NCBI GenBank assembly: GCA_030765805.1
Contig: JAVCDH010000009.1
Coordinates: 1 to 35,359 of the forward strand
From: Candidatus Euphemobacter frigidus
Lineage (GTDB): Bacteria; Auribacterota; Erginobacteria; Erginobacterales; Erginobacteraceae
Length of the DNA stretch: 35,359 bases
Direction: 5' to 3'
This document shows positions 25,946 through 35,359 of the stretch, in pieces. The translations under genes were made by a program, and so were the position numbers. Position 1 is the first letter of the stretch, and each line of letters begins with the position of its first letter. The notes beneath the pieces are model-generated. The model saw nothing but the letters and a program-made list of their open reading frames with translations. It made no database searches and was not told where the DNA came from.

Positions 25946-25987
25946 GAACATCCAACGCCGAACGTCCAACATCGAACTTCGAAGGTT
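25946..25987 (+). repeat. Six tandem heptads of GAACATC type
   Basis: Six 7-mers run in phase: GAACATC, CAACGCC, GAACGTC, CAACATC, GAACTTC, GAAGGTT. They share a degenerate SAAC-rich pattern and lie in one orientation in the 114-nt gap between pgpH and ybeY. No clear facing arm is visible. Confidence 0.75.
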
Positions 25988-26024
25988 GTCTGACCGAAAG
26001 GCCGCCGCGCACTTCGAAATTGAA

Positions 26025-26492
26025 ATGTCGTACAACATCAGAATAAAAAACCGGCAACGTCGGTTTAAGTTGAATCTGAAAGGGATTGAAGCGCTGACCG
26101 CGTGGGTTCTCGAGAAGGAAGGATGTCGGGGAGGGGAGGTCAGTTTTCTTTTTCTTAACAACGACCGGATCCGCGGCCTTAACCGGCAATTCCTGGGGCG
26201 GGACTATCCCACCGATGTCCTCTCATATCCCCAGAATGAAGGTGAAGACGGGGAACTGCAACCCTGGTTCCTGGGGGATGTTGTGATATCGACCGAACAG
26301 GTTGCCCGGCAGGCGCCGGCCTATGGCCAGAACGTGGAGGATGAATTCTCTCTCTGTTTGATTCATGGGATCCTTCACCTGCTCGGCTACCGGGATTATC
26401 CGCCTGCCTCCCGCCGGGCGATGAAAAAACAAGAAGAAACGCTCCTTAAGAAGTGGAAGAGGAAGAGACAATGGTCCCTCATAAGATCATAG
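26025..26492 (+). CDS. ybeY: YbeY endoribonuclease
   Basis: Metal-dependent RNase involved in 16S rRNA 3' maturation and ribosome quality control. From the ATG at 26025 it is 155 aa; a TTG at 25986 in the same frame lies in the heptad repeat. The motif HGILHLLGYRD at 114-124 gives His114 and His118, but the usual third His (position 124) is Asp. That variant also occurs in other phyla such as Bacteroidetes. LSYPQNE and the FLGDVVIS segment are normal. It overlaps the next gene by 22 bp. Confidence 0.92.
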   Translation: MSYNIRIKNRQRRFKLNLKGIEALTAWVLEKEGCRGGEVSFLFLNNDRIRGLNRQFLGRDYPTDVLSYPQNEGEDGELQPWFLGDVVISTEQVARQAPAYGQNVEDEFSLCLIHGILHLLGYRDYPPASRRAMKKQEETLLKKWKRKRQWSLIRS

Positions 26493-27178
26493 ACAGTTTT
26501 AATGCCGCCGTTGAGGGCATAGTCCATGTCCTGAAGACGCAGAGAAACATGCGAGTTCACTTTGTGGCCGCGGCCCTGGTACTGATCTTCAGCATAATAC
26601 TGAAAATGGCCGCGGACGACCTGTTATTTCTGCTTTCTGCCATCGTGCTGGTGCTGTTGGTGGAGATGATCAATACCGCGATCGAGCTGACGATCAATCT
26701 GATCAAAGATACGTATCACCCCATGGCCCGGGCGGCCAAGGACGTGAGCGCGGGAGCGGTATTTATAGCTTCTATTTACGCGATTGCTGTGGCTTATCTG
26801 GTCTTCTTTAAAAAAGGGTATCTTACCGGGCCGCTCTCGATCTCCCTGGAAACCATCCGGAGTTCTCACTGGCATATCGCGTTCGTCTCCCTGGCAGTAG
26901 TAGCTATCCTGACGGTCGTTATCAAGGTGTTCTTGCACCGGGGAACTCCTTTTCGGGGTGGACTCCCCAGCGTCCACGCGGCCCTGGCCTTCTCCATCTT
27001 CATTCTGTCGGCGCTGATCCCCGGGACCCCCTTAATCGTCATAGTGCTGATCTTTCTTCTCGCTTTAATGGTGGCCCAGTCCCGGATAGCCAGCCGGATT
27101 CACAGTTTCTATGAAGTCATCTCGGGAGCGATCTGGGGGATGGCATTGACTTTCTTTTTATATAAGATCATAGCGTAG
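26471..27178 (+). CDS. dgkA: DgkA-type lipid kinase fused to a PAP2-like phosphatase
   Basis: Small membrane protein (235 aa) joining two activities. The N-terminal half is a DgkA or undecaprenol kinase with Glu65, Asn68 and Glu72 in EMINTAIELTINL and AKDVSAGAVF. The C-terminal half resembles PAP2 phosphatases, with LPSVH (His169) in place of PSGH and SRIASRIHSFYEV (Ser204, Arg205, His211, Glu215) in place of SRxxxxxHxxxD. Such fusions are known in several phyla. It may phosphorylate or dephosphorylate undecaprenol and recycle the carrier lipid. The ATG at 26471 follows a GGAAGAG site. Confidence 0.9.
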   Translation: MVPHKIIDSFNAAVEGIVHVLKTQRNMRVHFVAAALVLIFSIILKMAADDLLFLLSAIVLVLLVEMINTAIELTINLIKDTYHPMARAAKDVSAGAVFIASIYAIAVAYLVFFKKGYLTGPLSISLETIRSSHWHIAFVSLAVVAILTVVIKVFLHRGTPFRGGLPSVHAALAFSIFILSALIPGTPLIVIVLIFLLALMVAQSRIASRIHSFYEVISGAIWGMALTFFLYKIIA

Positions 27179-27200
27179 ATGAAATCAGGAGGAGATACAT

Positions 27201-27953
27201 TTGCCGCCGCAGAAGATCAGGGGAATTATCCTGCAGAGCCGTGATTACACGGAGACCAGTAAACTGGTGAATTTTCTCACCCCCGAGCAGGGGCTCCTGA
27301 AAACCCTGGCCAAAGGAGCCCGTCGCTCGACCAGTCCGTTGCGGGGAAAACTGGAATTGCTGAACTATGGAACGCTGGTCTTCTACCCCAGTCGTTCGAG
27401 TGATCTCCATCTCCTGGCTCAGTTTGATCTCCTCATTCCCTTCCCGGAAGCCCTGAACACACTGGAGAAGTCAGCCTTCTTTCACTACCTGGCGGAACTC
27501 GCGTCTTCAGCCGCGTACGGAGGGGAACACAGCCGTGACTTATTCGAGCTCTTGTTCCACACGTTACGGAACGCCTCCAAGATCCACGCGTTCTTTCAGG
27601 GGCGCCTCTGGTTCGAGATCCGCTACCTCCATCTTCTCGGGGTACTGCCTCCTCTCGATCGCTGTTCAAAGTGCCGGAGATCACTGAAGTTCGGCGCCCG
27701 GTTTTCTCTCAGGAAATCGAACTGGTTCTGCCCGGATTGCGGCGGATCCGGCGATGATATGCTTTCGATTGAACCCGGTTTGCTGGCGGCGATCAGCTAT
27801 ATCTCAAGAAGCAGCCTGGAACAGGTGGTGAAATTGAAGTTATCCTCCCGACAATCCGCGGTTTTAGGACGCCTTTTACGATATCTCATTGACAGTTCCG
27901 TAGATAAAAAGATAAAGTCGAGGCGTTTCCTGGATCAAGTTATTCCGGATTAA
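27201..27953 (+). CDS. recO: DNA repair protein RecO
   Basis: Recombination mediator that helps RecA load at gaps. The 250-aa protein begins with the OB-fold segment IILQSRDYTETSKLVNFLT and contains KGARRSTSPLRGKLE. The zinc finger has two Cys pairs (CSKC and CPDC) near 154-180. The TTG at 27201 is chosen because AGGAGGAG at 27187-27194 sits 6 nt upstream. recO next to ybeY and dgkA is a common arrangement; era and cdd, often present between them, are missing. Confidence 0.93.
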   Translation: MPPQKIRGIILQSRDYTETSKLVNFLTPEQGLLKTLAKGARRSTSPLRGKLELLNYGTLVFYPSRSSDLHLLAQFDLLIPFPEALNTLEKSAFFHYLAELASSAAYGGEHSRDLFELLFHTLRNASKIHAFFQGRLWFEIRYLHLLGVLPPLDRCSKCRRSLKFGARFSLRKSNWFCPDCGGSGDDMLSIEPGLLAAISYISRSSLEQVVKLKLSSRQSAVLGRLLRYLIDSSVDKKIKSRRFLDQVIPD

Positions 27954-27962
27954 AATTTTAGC

Positions 27963-28829
27963 ATGGATTTTCAGACACTGATAATAACTTTGCAGGGATA
28001 CTGGAAAGACCAGGGCTGTCTCCTGGCTCAACCCTATGACCTGGAGGTTGGTGCCGGAACCTTCGCGCCTCCGACTTTCTTTAGAGTGCTGGGTCCGGAT
28101 CCCTGGCGGGTCGGATACGTGCAGCCGTCTCGACGTCCATCAGATGGACGATACGGAGAAAACCCTAACCGCCTTTATCAGCACCATCAATATCAGGTTA
28201 TCATCAAACCCGCTCCTCCGGAGATCCAGGATATATATATTAAGAGCCTGCTGGCGCTGGGGATAGATCCCCGGACACACGACATACGTTTTGTCGAGGA
28301 TGATTGGGAGTCACCCACCCTGGGGGCTTCCGGACTGGGCTGGGAGGTGTGGTGTGACGGCCTGGAGATCACCCAGTTTACCTACTTCCAGCAGATGGGT
28401 GGTTTTGACCTGGAGCCGGTCCCGGTCGAGCTGACCTACGGGCTGGAACGGATCGCCATGTTTTTGCAGAAGGTGGAGAGTGTCTTTGACCTCGAATGGG
28501 CTGATGGGGTCAGCTACGGGGAGATACGCAAGAGACTGGAGTACGACTTCTCCCGCTATAGCTTTGAAGAAGTTCCGGTGGACGGATACCGCGAACTCTT
28601 CACCCGGTTCGAACGGGAATCGGGAGACCTGTTGCGGAAGGGTCTGGTCTATCCCGCCTATGATTGTGTCCTCAAATGCTCTCACGTCTTCAATCTTCTC
28701 GACGCCCGGGGTGCGATCAGTGTCAGTGAACGGGCCAATTATATCGGCCGGGTGAGAAAACTTGCCAAAGCCTGTGCGGAACTGTACTTAAAGGGAGAGG
28801 AAGAGCGAGATGGCGATGGAACGGCGTAA
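27963..28829 (+). CDS. glyQ: Glycyl-tRNA synthetase alpha subunit
   Basis: Catalytic subunit of the bacterial alpha2-beta2 GlyRS. The 288-aa sequence shows [37 protein letters not shown] and the [10 protein letters not shown] class II motif 3 region. No Shine-Dalgarno is visible before the ATG; translation probably follows recO, which ends 9 nt upstream. It overlaps glyS by 20 bp. Confidence 0.97.
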   Translation: MDFQTLIITLQGYWKDQGCLLAQPYDLEVGAGTFAPPTFFRVLGPDPWRVGYVQPSRRPSDGRYGENPNRLYQHHQYQVIIKPAPPEIQDIYIKSLLALGIDPRTHDIRFVEDDWESPTLGASGLGWEVWCDGLEITQFTYFQQMGGFDLEPVPVELTYGLERIAMFLQKVESVFDLEWADGVSYGEIRKRLEYDFSRYSFEEVPVDGYRELFTRFERESGDLLRKGLVYPAYDCVLKCSHVFNLLDARGAISVSERANYIGRVRKLAKACAELYLKGEEERDGDGTA

Positions 28830-30906
28830 TATGCTTCTGGAGATTGGAACGGAAGAACTTCCGACTACCTATATTCAACCCGCTCTCGATCAACTCAGGA
28901 CATGGGGAGAGAGATGGGCCCTGGCCTCCTCAATTACTGTTTGGGGGACCCCTCGCCGATTAGTTTTATTCATAAAAGATCTTCCTCAATTTAAGACGGA
29001 GACTGTTTTTGGTCCTCCTCTACAGCGGGCTAAAGATGAGAACGGTAACTGGAATAAAAGTGCGATTGGATTTGCTCGCAGTCGGGATAAGACGGTTGAT
29101 GATCTGCAGGCCGGGATAAAAAACGGGAAGAAGTATCTAAAATTGGAGGTCCGTCTCAACAGTCAGCGGGGCTTGCGTGACGAGCTTATTATACTTCTCA
29201 ATTCTATCAAATTCCCAAAGACAATGCGATGGATCCCGGACAGCGCCTTCAGATTTGCTCGTCCCATCCGGTGGTTGGTTTTTATGTGGGGGGAGCATGT
29301 AACTGATCTGCAAGTGGCCGGGGTTAGAGCAGACCGGTATGCTCGTGGCCACCGCTTTTTTGGTGATAAACCGGTGAAACTGTCTTCGGCGGATATCAGT
29401 GACTATCAGCGTATTTTAAGGAGAGAATACGTGATAGTGGATCCGACCGAGAGGCGAAAAAAACTCGTCGCCGGTCTTCTTAAACAGCAGGAAAAATACC
29501 GCCCGGGGATTCGGGAGACCGACCTTGATGTTGAACTGGTGGATGAGGTCGGCAATTTAGTGGAATATCCCCGGGTAATTTCCGGGAGTTTCGATGAGTC
29601 ATTTTTAAATATTCCGTCACCGGTATTGATTACAGTGATGAAAACGCATCAGCGGTACTTCCCGGTCCGTGATGGACGGGGCCGGCTGCTTCCAAAGTTT
29701 CTCGTTGTGGCCAATGGCCCCTTTAAGAAGACTAAGTCCATCAGAGAGAATAACGAACGGGTTCTCAGGTCGCGCCTGGCCGATGCCGAGTTTTTCTGGG
29801 AGGAAGACCTTCTCCGAAGTCTTGAAGAAAGGGTTCCCGACCTGGAAGGGGTTATCTTTCACGCCCGGCTGGGGACTTATCTTGATAAAGTCCGGCGGCT
29901 GGAGAAGCTGGCAACTTTTATTGCCGGGCGGTTGGGATTGTCGGAGGAACAGGTTAAAAATGTGAAGCGGGCGGTCCTTCTCTGCAAGAGTGATCTCACC
30001 ACCGCTATGGTGACGGAGTTCACCGAACTTCAGGGCACGATGGGGATGGAGTACGCCCGAAAGCAGGGTGAGGCGGAAGACGTAGCGCGGGCTATATTTG
30101 AGCATTATCTCCCGCGCTCAGCGGAAGATGTACTTCCGAAGACGGCGGTCGGTCAGGTTCTTTCTCTCGCCGATAAGCTCGATACGGTGGTGGCCTTCCT
30201 GGGTGCCGGCATTACACCCTCCGGTTCTCAGGATCCCTATGGTTTGAGGCGCCAGGCGCAGGGGGTCATCCGTCTGGTGGCGGAGAAACAGCTTTCGCTT
30301 CGTTTTAACGTGTTGGTGGAGAAAGCTGTAACCGGGCTCAAACAGGAAAGATCAAGTCATAAGGACGCAGCCCGGCAGGTCCTTGACTTCTTCAGAAACC
30401 GGCTGGAGGCGTTTCTGGAGACTCGCAACGTCCCGCCCGATGTTGTTCAGGCGGTCCTGGCCGCCGGGTGGTTCGATCTCCCGGACGTTATGAAGCGGGT
30501 AAGGATGCTTCAGGATCTGGCGGGGACGACGGAGTTGATGGCGGCGACCACGATCGTAGAGCGGACCTTTAATATCGTTCATCCGGAGAAGCTGACGGGA
30601 AGAGAGAAAGTTCGGCAGGATCTTCTGAAGGAACCGGCGGAGAAGCGGCTCTTTTCTGCCTTGGAAACTTCCACCTCCATCCGCAAGGTGATCGAGGAGA
30701 AAAAATATCGCGAGGCAACCAAAATGTATGCCCGGGCCTTCTCCGGTCTGTTAAGCGCCTTCTTCGAAGATGTGATGGTAAATGTTGAGGAGAAGAGCCT
30801 GCGAAAGAATCGGATGGTCCTCCTGAGTCTGATCAACCGTCTCTATAGCGAACGAGTAGCCAACCTGGCACTCCTTCAGTTCAAGCGAGGGGAACATATG
30901 GTGTAG
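28810..30906 (+). CDS. glyS: Glycyl-tRNA synthetase beta subunit
   Basis: Non-catalytic tRNA-binding subunit of GlyRS. The 698-aa sequence begins with [10 protein letters not shown] and includes [11 protein letters not shown] and KTHQRYFPV. The HD-like region includes [17 protein letters not shown], and a C-terminal anticodon-binding helical domain ends the chain. The start is placed at ATG 28810 after GAGAGGAAGAG; a later ATG at 28831 lacks such a site. The 20-bp overlap with glyQ implies coupled translation. Confidence 0.97.
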   Translation: MAMERRNMLLEIGTEELPTTYIQPALDQLRTWGERWALASSITVWGTPRRLVLFIKDLPQFKTETVFGPPLQRAKDENGNWNKSAIGFARSRDKTVDDLQAGIKNGKKYLKLEVRLNSQRGLRDELIILLNSIKFPKTMRWIPDSAFRFARPIRWLVFMWGEHVTDLQVAGVRADRYARGHRFFGDKPVKLSSADISDYQRILRREYVIVDPTERRKKLVAGLLKQQEKYRPGIRETDLDVELVDEVGNLVEYPRVISGSFDESFLNIPSPVLITVMKTHQRYFPVRDGRGRLLPKFLVVANGPFKKTKSIRENNERVLRSRLADAEFFWEEDLLRSLEERVPDLEGVIFHARLGTYLDKVRRLEKLATFIAGRLGLSEEQVKNVKRAVLLCKSDLTTAMVTEFTELQGTMGMEYARKQGEAEDVARAIFEHYLPRSAEDVLPKTAVGQVLSLADKLDTVVAFLGAGITPSGSQDPYGLRRQAQGVIRLVAEKQLSLRFNVLVEKAVTGLKQERSSHKDAARQVLDFFRNRLEAFLETRNVPPDVVQAVLAAGWFDLPDVMKRVRMLQDLAGTTELMAATTIVERTFNIVHPEKLTGREKVRQDLLKEPAEKRLFSALETSTSIRKVIEEKKYREATKMYARAFSGLLSAFFEDVMVNVEEKSLRKNRMVLLSLINRLYSERVANLALLQFKRGEHMV

Positions 30907-30978
30907 GAGACAGAAGACAGATATCGGAATTTCAATAAACTATTGAATAGACAACATTTTATAGGAATTGGGTGAACC

Positions 30979-31006
30979 AATCCCTATTTCCTAATCCCTA
31001 TTCCCC
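30979..31006 (+). repeat. Four tandem heptads of AATCCCT type
   Basis: AATCCCT, ATTTCCT, AATCCCT and ATTCCCC run in phase. Just upstream, TTGG and CCAA can pair around GTGAA. This lies in the 142-nt gap between glyS and ppdK, directly before a GC-hairpin module. Confidence 0.65.
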
Positions 31007-31032
31007 AAATTAGCCCCGCCAGGGGCTAATTT
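31007..31032. repeat. Perfect hairpin AAATTAGCCCC / GGGGCTAATTT
   Basis: An 11-bp perfect stem (31007-31017 with 31022-31032) encloses the loop GCCA. The core GCCCCGCCAGGGGC matches 22659-22672 except for one base. The tail CTAATTTATAA also follows the hairpin at 18917. It may serve as a bidirectional terminator or repeat module. The ppdK ribosome binding site starts a few bases downstream. Confidence 0.75.
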
Positions 31033-31048
31033 ATAAAAGGAGACTTCA

Positions 31049-33784
<2,736 letters not shown>

Positions 33785-33850
33785 CAAACAAATTCTAATG
33801 ACCGAAACTCGAAATCTCAAACAGGTTTAATTATAGAAAATATAGTTACT

Positions 33851-34723
33851 ATGTCCAAAACATCAGCCAACGGAAAGCCCCGATTGACCACCGAACGGCA
33901 AGCCCGGGCGATCAAGATCTATCTTCGAGAGATAGGTGCAACTCCCCTCCTGAGCCGCGAAGAGGAGATCCGACTGGCAGAAAAATTTGCCGGAGGCGAT
34001 CCGAAGGCCCGCAGGCACTTGATCCGGGCTAATCTGCGGCTGGTAGTGAAGATCGCGAGGAAATACGAGCATCTGGGACTCCCTTTGCTGGATTTGATCG
34101 AGGAGGGGAACCTGGGATTGATCAAGGGAGTGGAGCGGTATGACGTATCCCGAGGGGTCAAATTAAGCACCTACGCCGCCTGGTGGATCAAGCAATCAAT
34201 TATGAGGGCCCTGTCCAATAAGGGGAAGATAATCCGCATCCCTGTCTATATGCAGGAGAAAGTCAATACCTTTAAGAAGAAAGTGGCTTTATTGAGCCAG
34301 CAATTGAGACGTCCTCCCACCAATGATGAGATCTCTGAGAAATTCGGCATATCCATGAAAGAGATAAACTACTTGAACGAAGTGGCCCGCTCCCCCAGTT
34401 CTCTTGATGCCGCGATCGACCGGGACGGGGTGAGCAAGCTGGCCGATATGATCCAGGATACTGAAGCCCTGTCTCCGGATGAGATGGTGGATATTGCCGA
34501 TCTCCACCGGGAGCTGCTCCATATGATCGAGAAACTTTCCTCCCGGGAGATAGCCATTCTGGAGATGCGGTTTGGGCTGGGGGGAGAAGAAACTCGGACT
34601 CTTGCGTATATAGGAAAGAAGTTCGGGATCAGCCGAGAACGGGTGCGTCAGATTGTCAACAAGACGATCCAGCAACTGCGCCAGTTCATCAGGGAGCAAG
34701 ACCCGGATCGAAATGAGGTGTAA
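33851..34723 (+). CDS. Small sigma-70 family RNA polymerase sigma factor (RpoD/RpoS-like)
   Basis: Group 1/2-type sigma factor of 290 aa. It lacks region 1.1 and the long non-conserved insert of RpoD. Region 1.2 is visible as IKIYLREIGATPLLSREEEI. Region 2 includes DLIEEGNLGLIKGVERYD and STYAAWWIKQSIMRAL. Region 3 follows, and the region 4 helix-turn-helix is IGKKFGISRERVRQI. The size suggests an RpoS-like or housekeeping-like alternative factor, and which it is cannot be told without other sigma genes. It lies 66 nt after ppdK and 11 nt before apt. Confidence 0.93.
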   Translation: MSKTSANGKPRLTTERQARAIKIYLREIGATPLLSREEEIRLAEKFAGGDPKARRHLIRANLRLVVKIARKYEHLGLPLLDLIEEGNLGLIKGVERYDVSRGVKLSTYAAWWIKQSIMRALSNKGKIIRIPVYMQEKVNTFKKKVALLSQQLRRPPTNDEISEKFGISMKEINYLNEVARSPSSLDAAIDRDGVSKLADMIQDTEALSPDEMVDIADLHRELLHMIEKLSSREIAILEMRFGLGGEETRTLAYIGKKFGISRERVRQIVNKTIQQLRQFIREQDPDRNEV

Positions 34724-34734
34724 GGAGAATTTAT

Positions 34735-35256
34735 ATGAGCAGAGAAGATTTAAAGAAAGCAATCCGTGATATCCCCGACTTTCCCGAAGAAGGGATTATC
34801 TTCAAAGATATCACCACTCTGATCAGCAACCCGCTGCTCTTTAAAGAGGCGATCGACTTGCTGGTGGAGGAGTTCACTGAACAAGAAATCGATCAGGTGG
34901 TCTGCGTGGAGGCTCGCGGCTTTATTTTTGGAGCCGTCCTGGCATATAAATTGGGTGCCGGCCTGGTTCCGGTCCGGAAGGAGGGAAAACTTCCCCACAA
35001 GACCAGGAAAGCCAGTTATGCCCTCGAGTATGGCACTGCCACGGTCGAGATCCATGAAGACGCCATTCAGCCCGGCACCCGGGTTTTAATCGTTGACGAT
35101 CTGCTGGCTACCGGGGGTACCCTAGCGGCGACAGTGGAACTGGTAAAACAGAATGGAGGGGAGATCGTTGGGGTCGCGGTCTTGATCGAGCTTGATTTTC
35201 TGAACGGTCGGGACAAATTAAAAGATACCCCGGTCTTTTCTTTGATTCACTATTAA
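34735..35256 (+). CDS. apt: Adenine phosphoribosyltransferase
   Basis: Purine salvage enzyme making AMP from adenine and PRPP. The 173-aa protein has the PRPP-binding motif VLIVDDLLATGG at 117-128. The N-terminal IPDFPEEGIIFKDITTLI and the flexible-loop segment VRKEGKLPHKT are also typical. TAAGGAG precedes the ATG with good spacing. It follows the sigma factor by 11 nt and may be cotranscribed. Confidence 0.96.
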   Translation: MSREDLKKAIRDIPDFPEEGIIFKDITTLISNPLLFKEAIDLLVEEFTEQEIDQVVCVEARGFIFGAVLAYKLGAGLVPVRKEGKLPHKTRKASYALEYGTATVEIHEDAIQPGTRVLIVDDLLATGGTLAATVELVKQNGGEIVGVAVLIELDFLNGRDKLKDTPVFSLIHY

Positions 35257-35324
35257 AATCTTTGCTCCCCTGATTTTATCGGAAGAGTAAAATTTTAAGA
35301 GCGTCCCATTTTCTTGAGGTAGAC

Positions 35325-35353
35325 TTGAAATAAAAAGCATGGGGCATTACACT
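35325..35353 (+). promoter_or_regulatory. Promoter-like sequence at the right edge
   Basis: TTGAAA at 35325-35330, a 17-nt spacer, and TACACT at 35348-35353 fit a sigma70 promoter. It lies in the 103-nt tail after apt and would drive a gene beyond the window. The rest of the tail shows no gene or clear terminator. Confidence 0.45.
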
Positions 35354-35359
35354 GAGGTA

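Noticed and set aside
23643-27953. Novel signalling system around pgpH
   Set aside because: phoH-pgpH-ybeY-dgkA-recO is a widely conserved bacterial arrangement, so the cluster itself is not new.
33785-33850. Promoter for the sigma factor gene
   Set aside because: AT-rich, but no convincing pair of -35 and -10 boxes with proper spacing.

Overview
The window is a dense run of bacterial housekeeping genes, all on the + strand, with short intergenic gaps that hold a striking set of small repeats. No transposase, integrase, phage gene, CRISPR array or plasmid function is visible. The organism looks like an uncultivated Gram-negative bacterium. It has LPS-type heptose genes (gmhA and a stand-alone heptose-1-phosphate adenylyltransferase), the MEP isoprenoid pathway (dxr, ispG), a PPi-type phosphofructokinase with pyruvate phosphate dikinase, a PgpH-type c-di-AMP phosphodiesterase, and two-subunit glycyl-tRNA synthetase. 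This mix, plus intergenic heptad repeats, would suit an Omnitrophota/Auribacterota-like lineage, but that placement is inference and needs marker-gene phylogeny.

Layout. 26-8628: protein quality control and envelope biogenesis in one tight run (tig, clpP, clpX, uppS, cdsA, dxr, rseP, ispG). 8642-14462: surface-polysaccharide genes (Gfo/Idh dehydrogenase, WlbB/WbpD-like acyltransferase, LPG-synthase-like membrane protein, rmlA-like, rmlB, rmlD, with no rmlC). 14483-18809: Trm112-like protein, aroQ, Xaa-Pro peptidase, PPi-phosphofructokinase, gmhA, rfaE2. 18968-21965: thiC, a PfkB-family kinase, tRNA-Gly(CCC), a HIT protein. 22000-27953: a strong sigma70-type promoter, an exported LysM protein, then phoH, pgpH, ybeY, a dgkA-PAP2 fusion and recO. 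27963-35256: glyQ, glyS, ppdK, a small sigma-70 factor, apt. The right edge carries a promoter-like sequence for a gene outside the window.

How the genes fit together. uppS makes the C55 carrier lipid, the dgkA-PAP2 fusion probably recycles it, and cdsA feeds phospholipid synthesis. dxr and ispG supply isoprenoid precursors. gmhA and rfaE2 supply ADP-heptose, and the rml-type genes supply deoxysugars for surface glycans. The PPi-PFK and PPDK suggest a pyrophosphate-linked, reversible glycolysis.

The most unusual content is intergenic. Several junctions carry degenerate 7-bp-periodic (one 9-bp) tandem arrays, most of them arranged as inverted arms. A separate dispersed repeat occurs twice in inverted orientation (12391-12549 and 18814-18919), one copy holding a nested palindrome. 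A small GC-hairpin module recurs at four places. I did not find a clear new protein-based defence or metabolic system; the repeat architecture is the best candidate for something undescribed.
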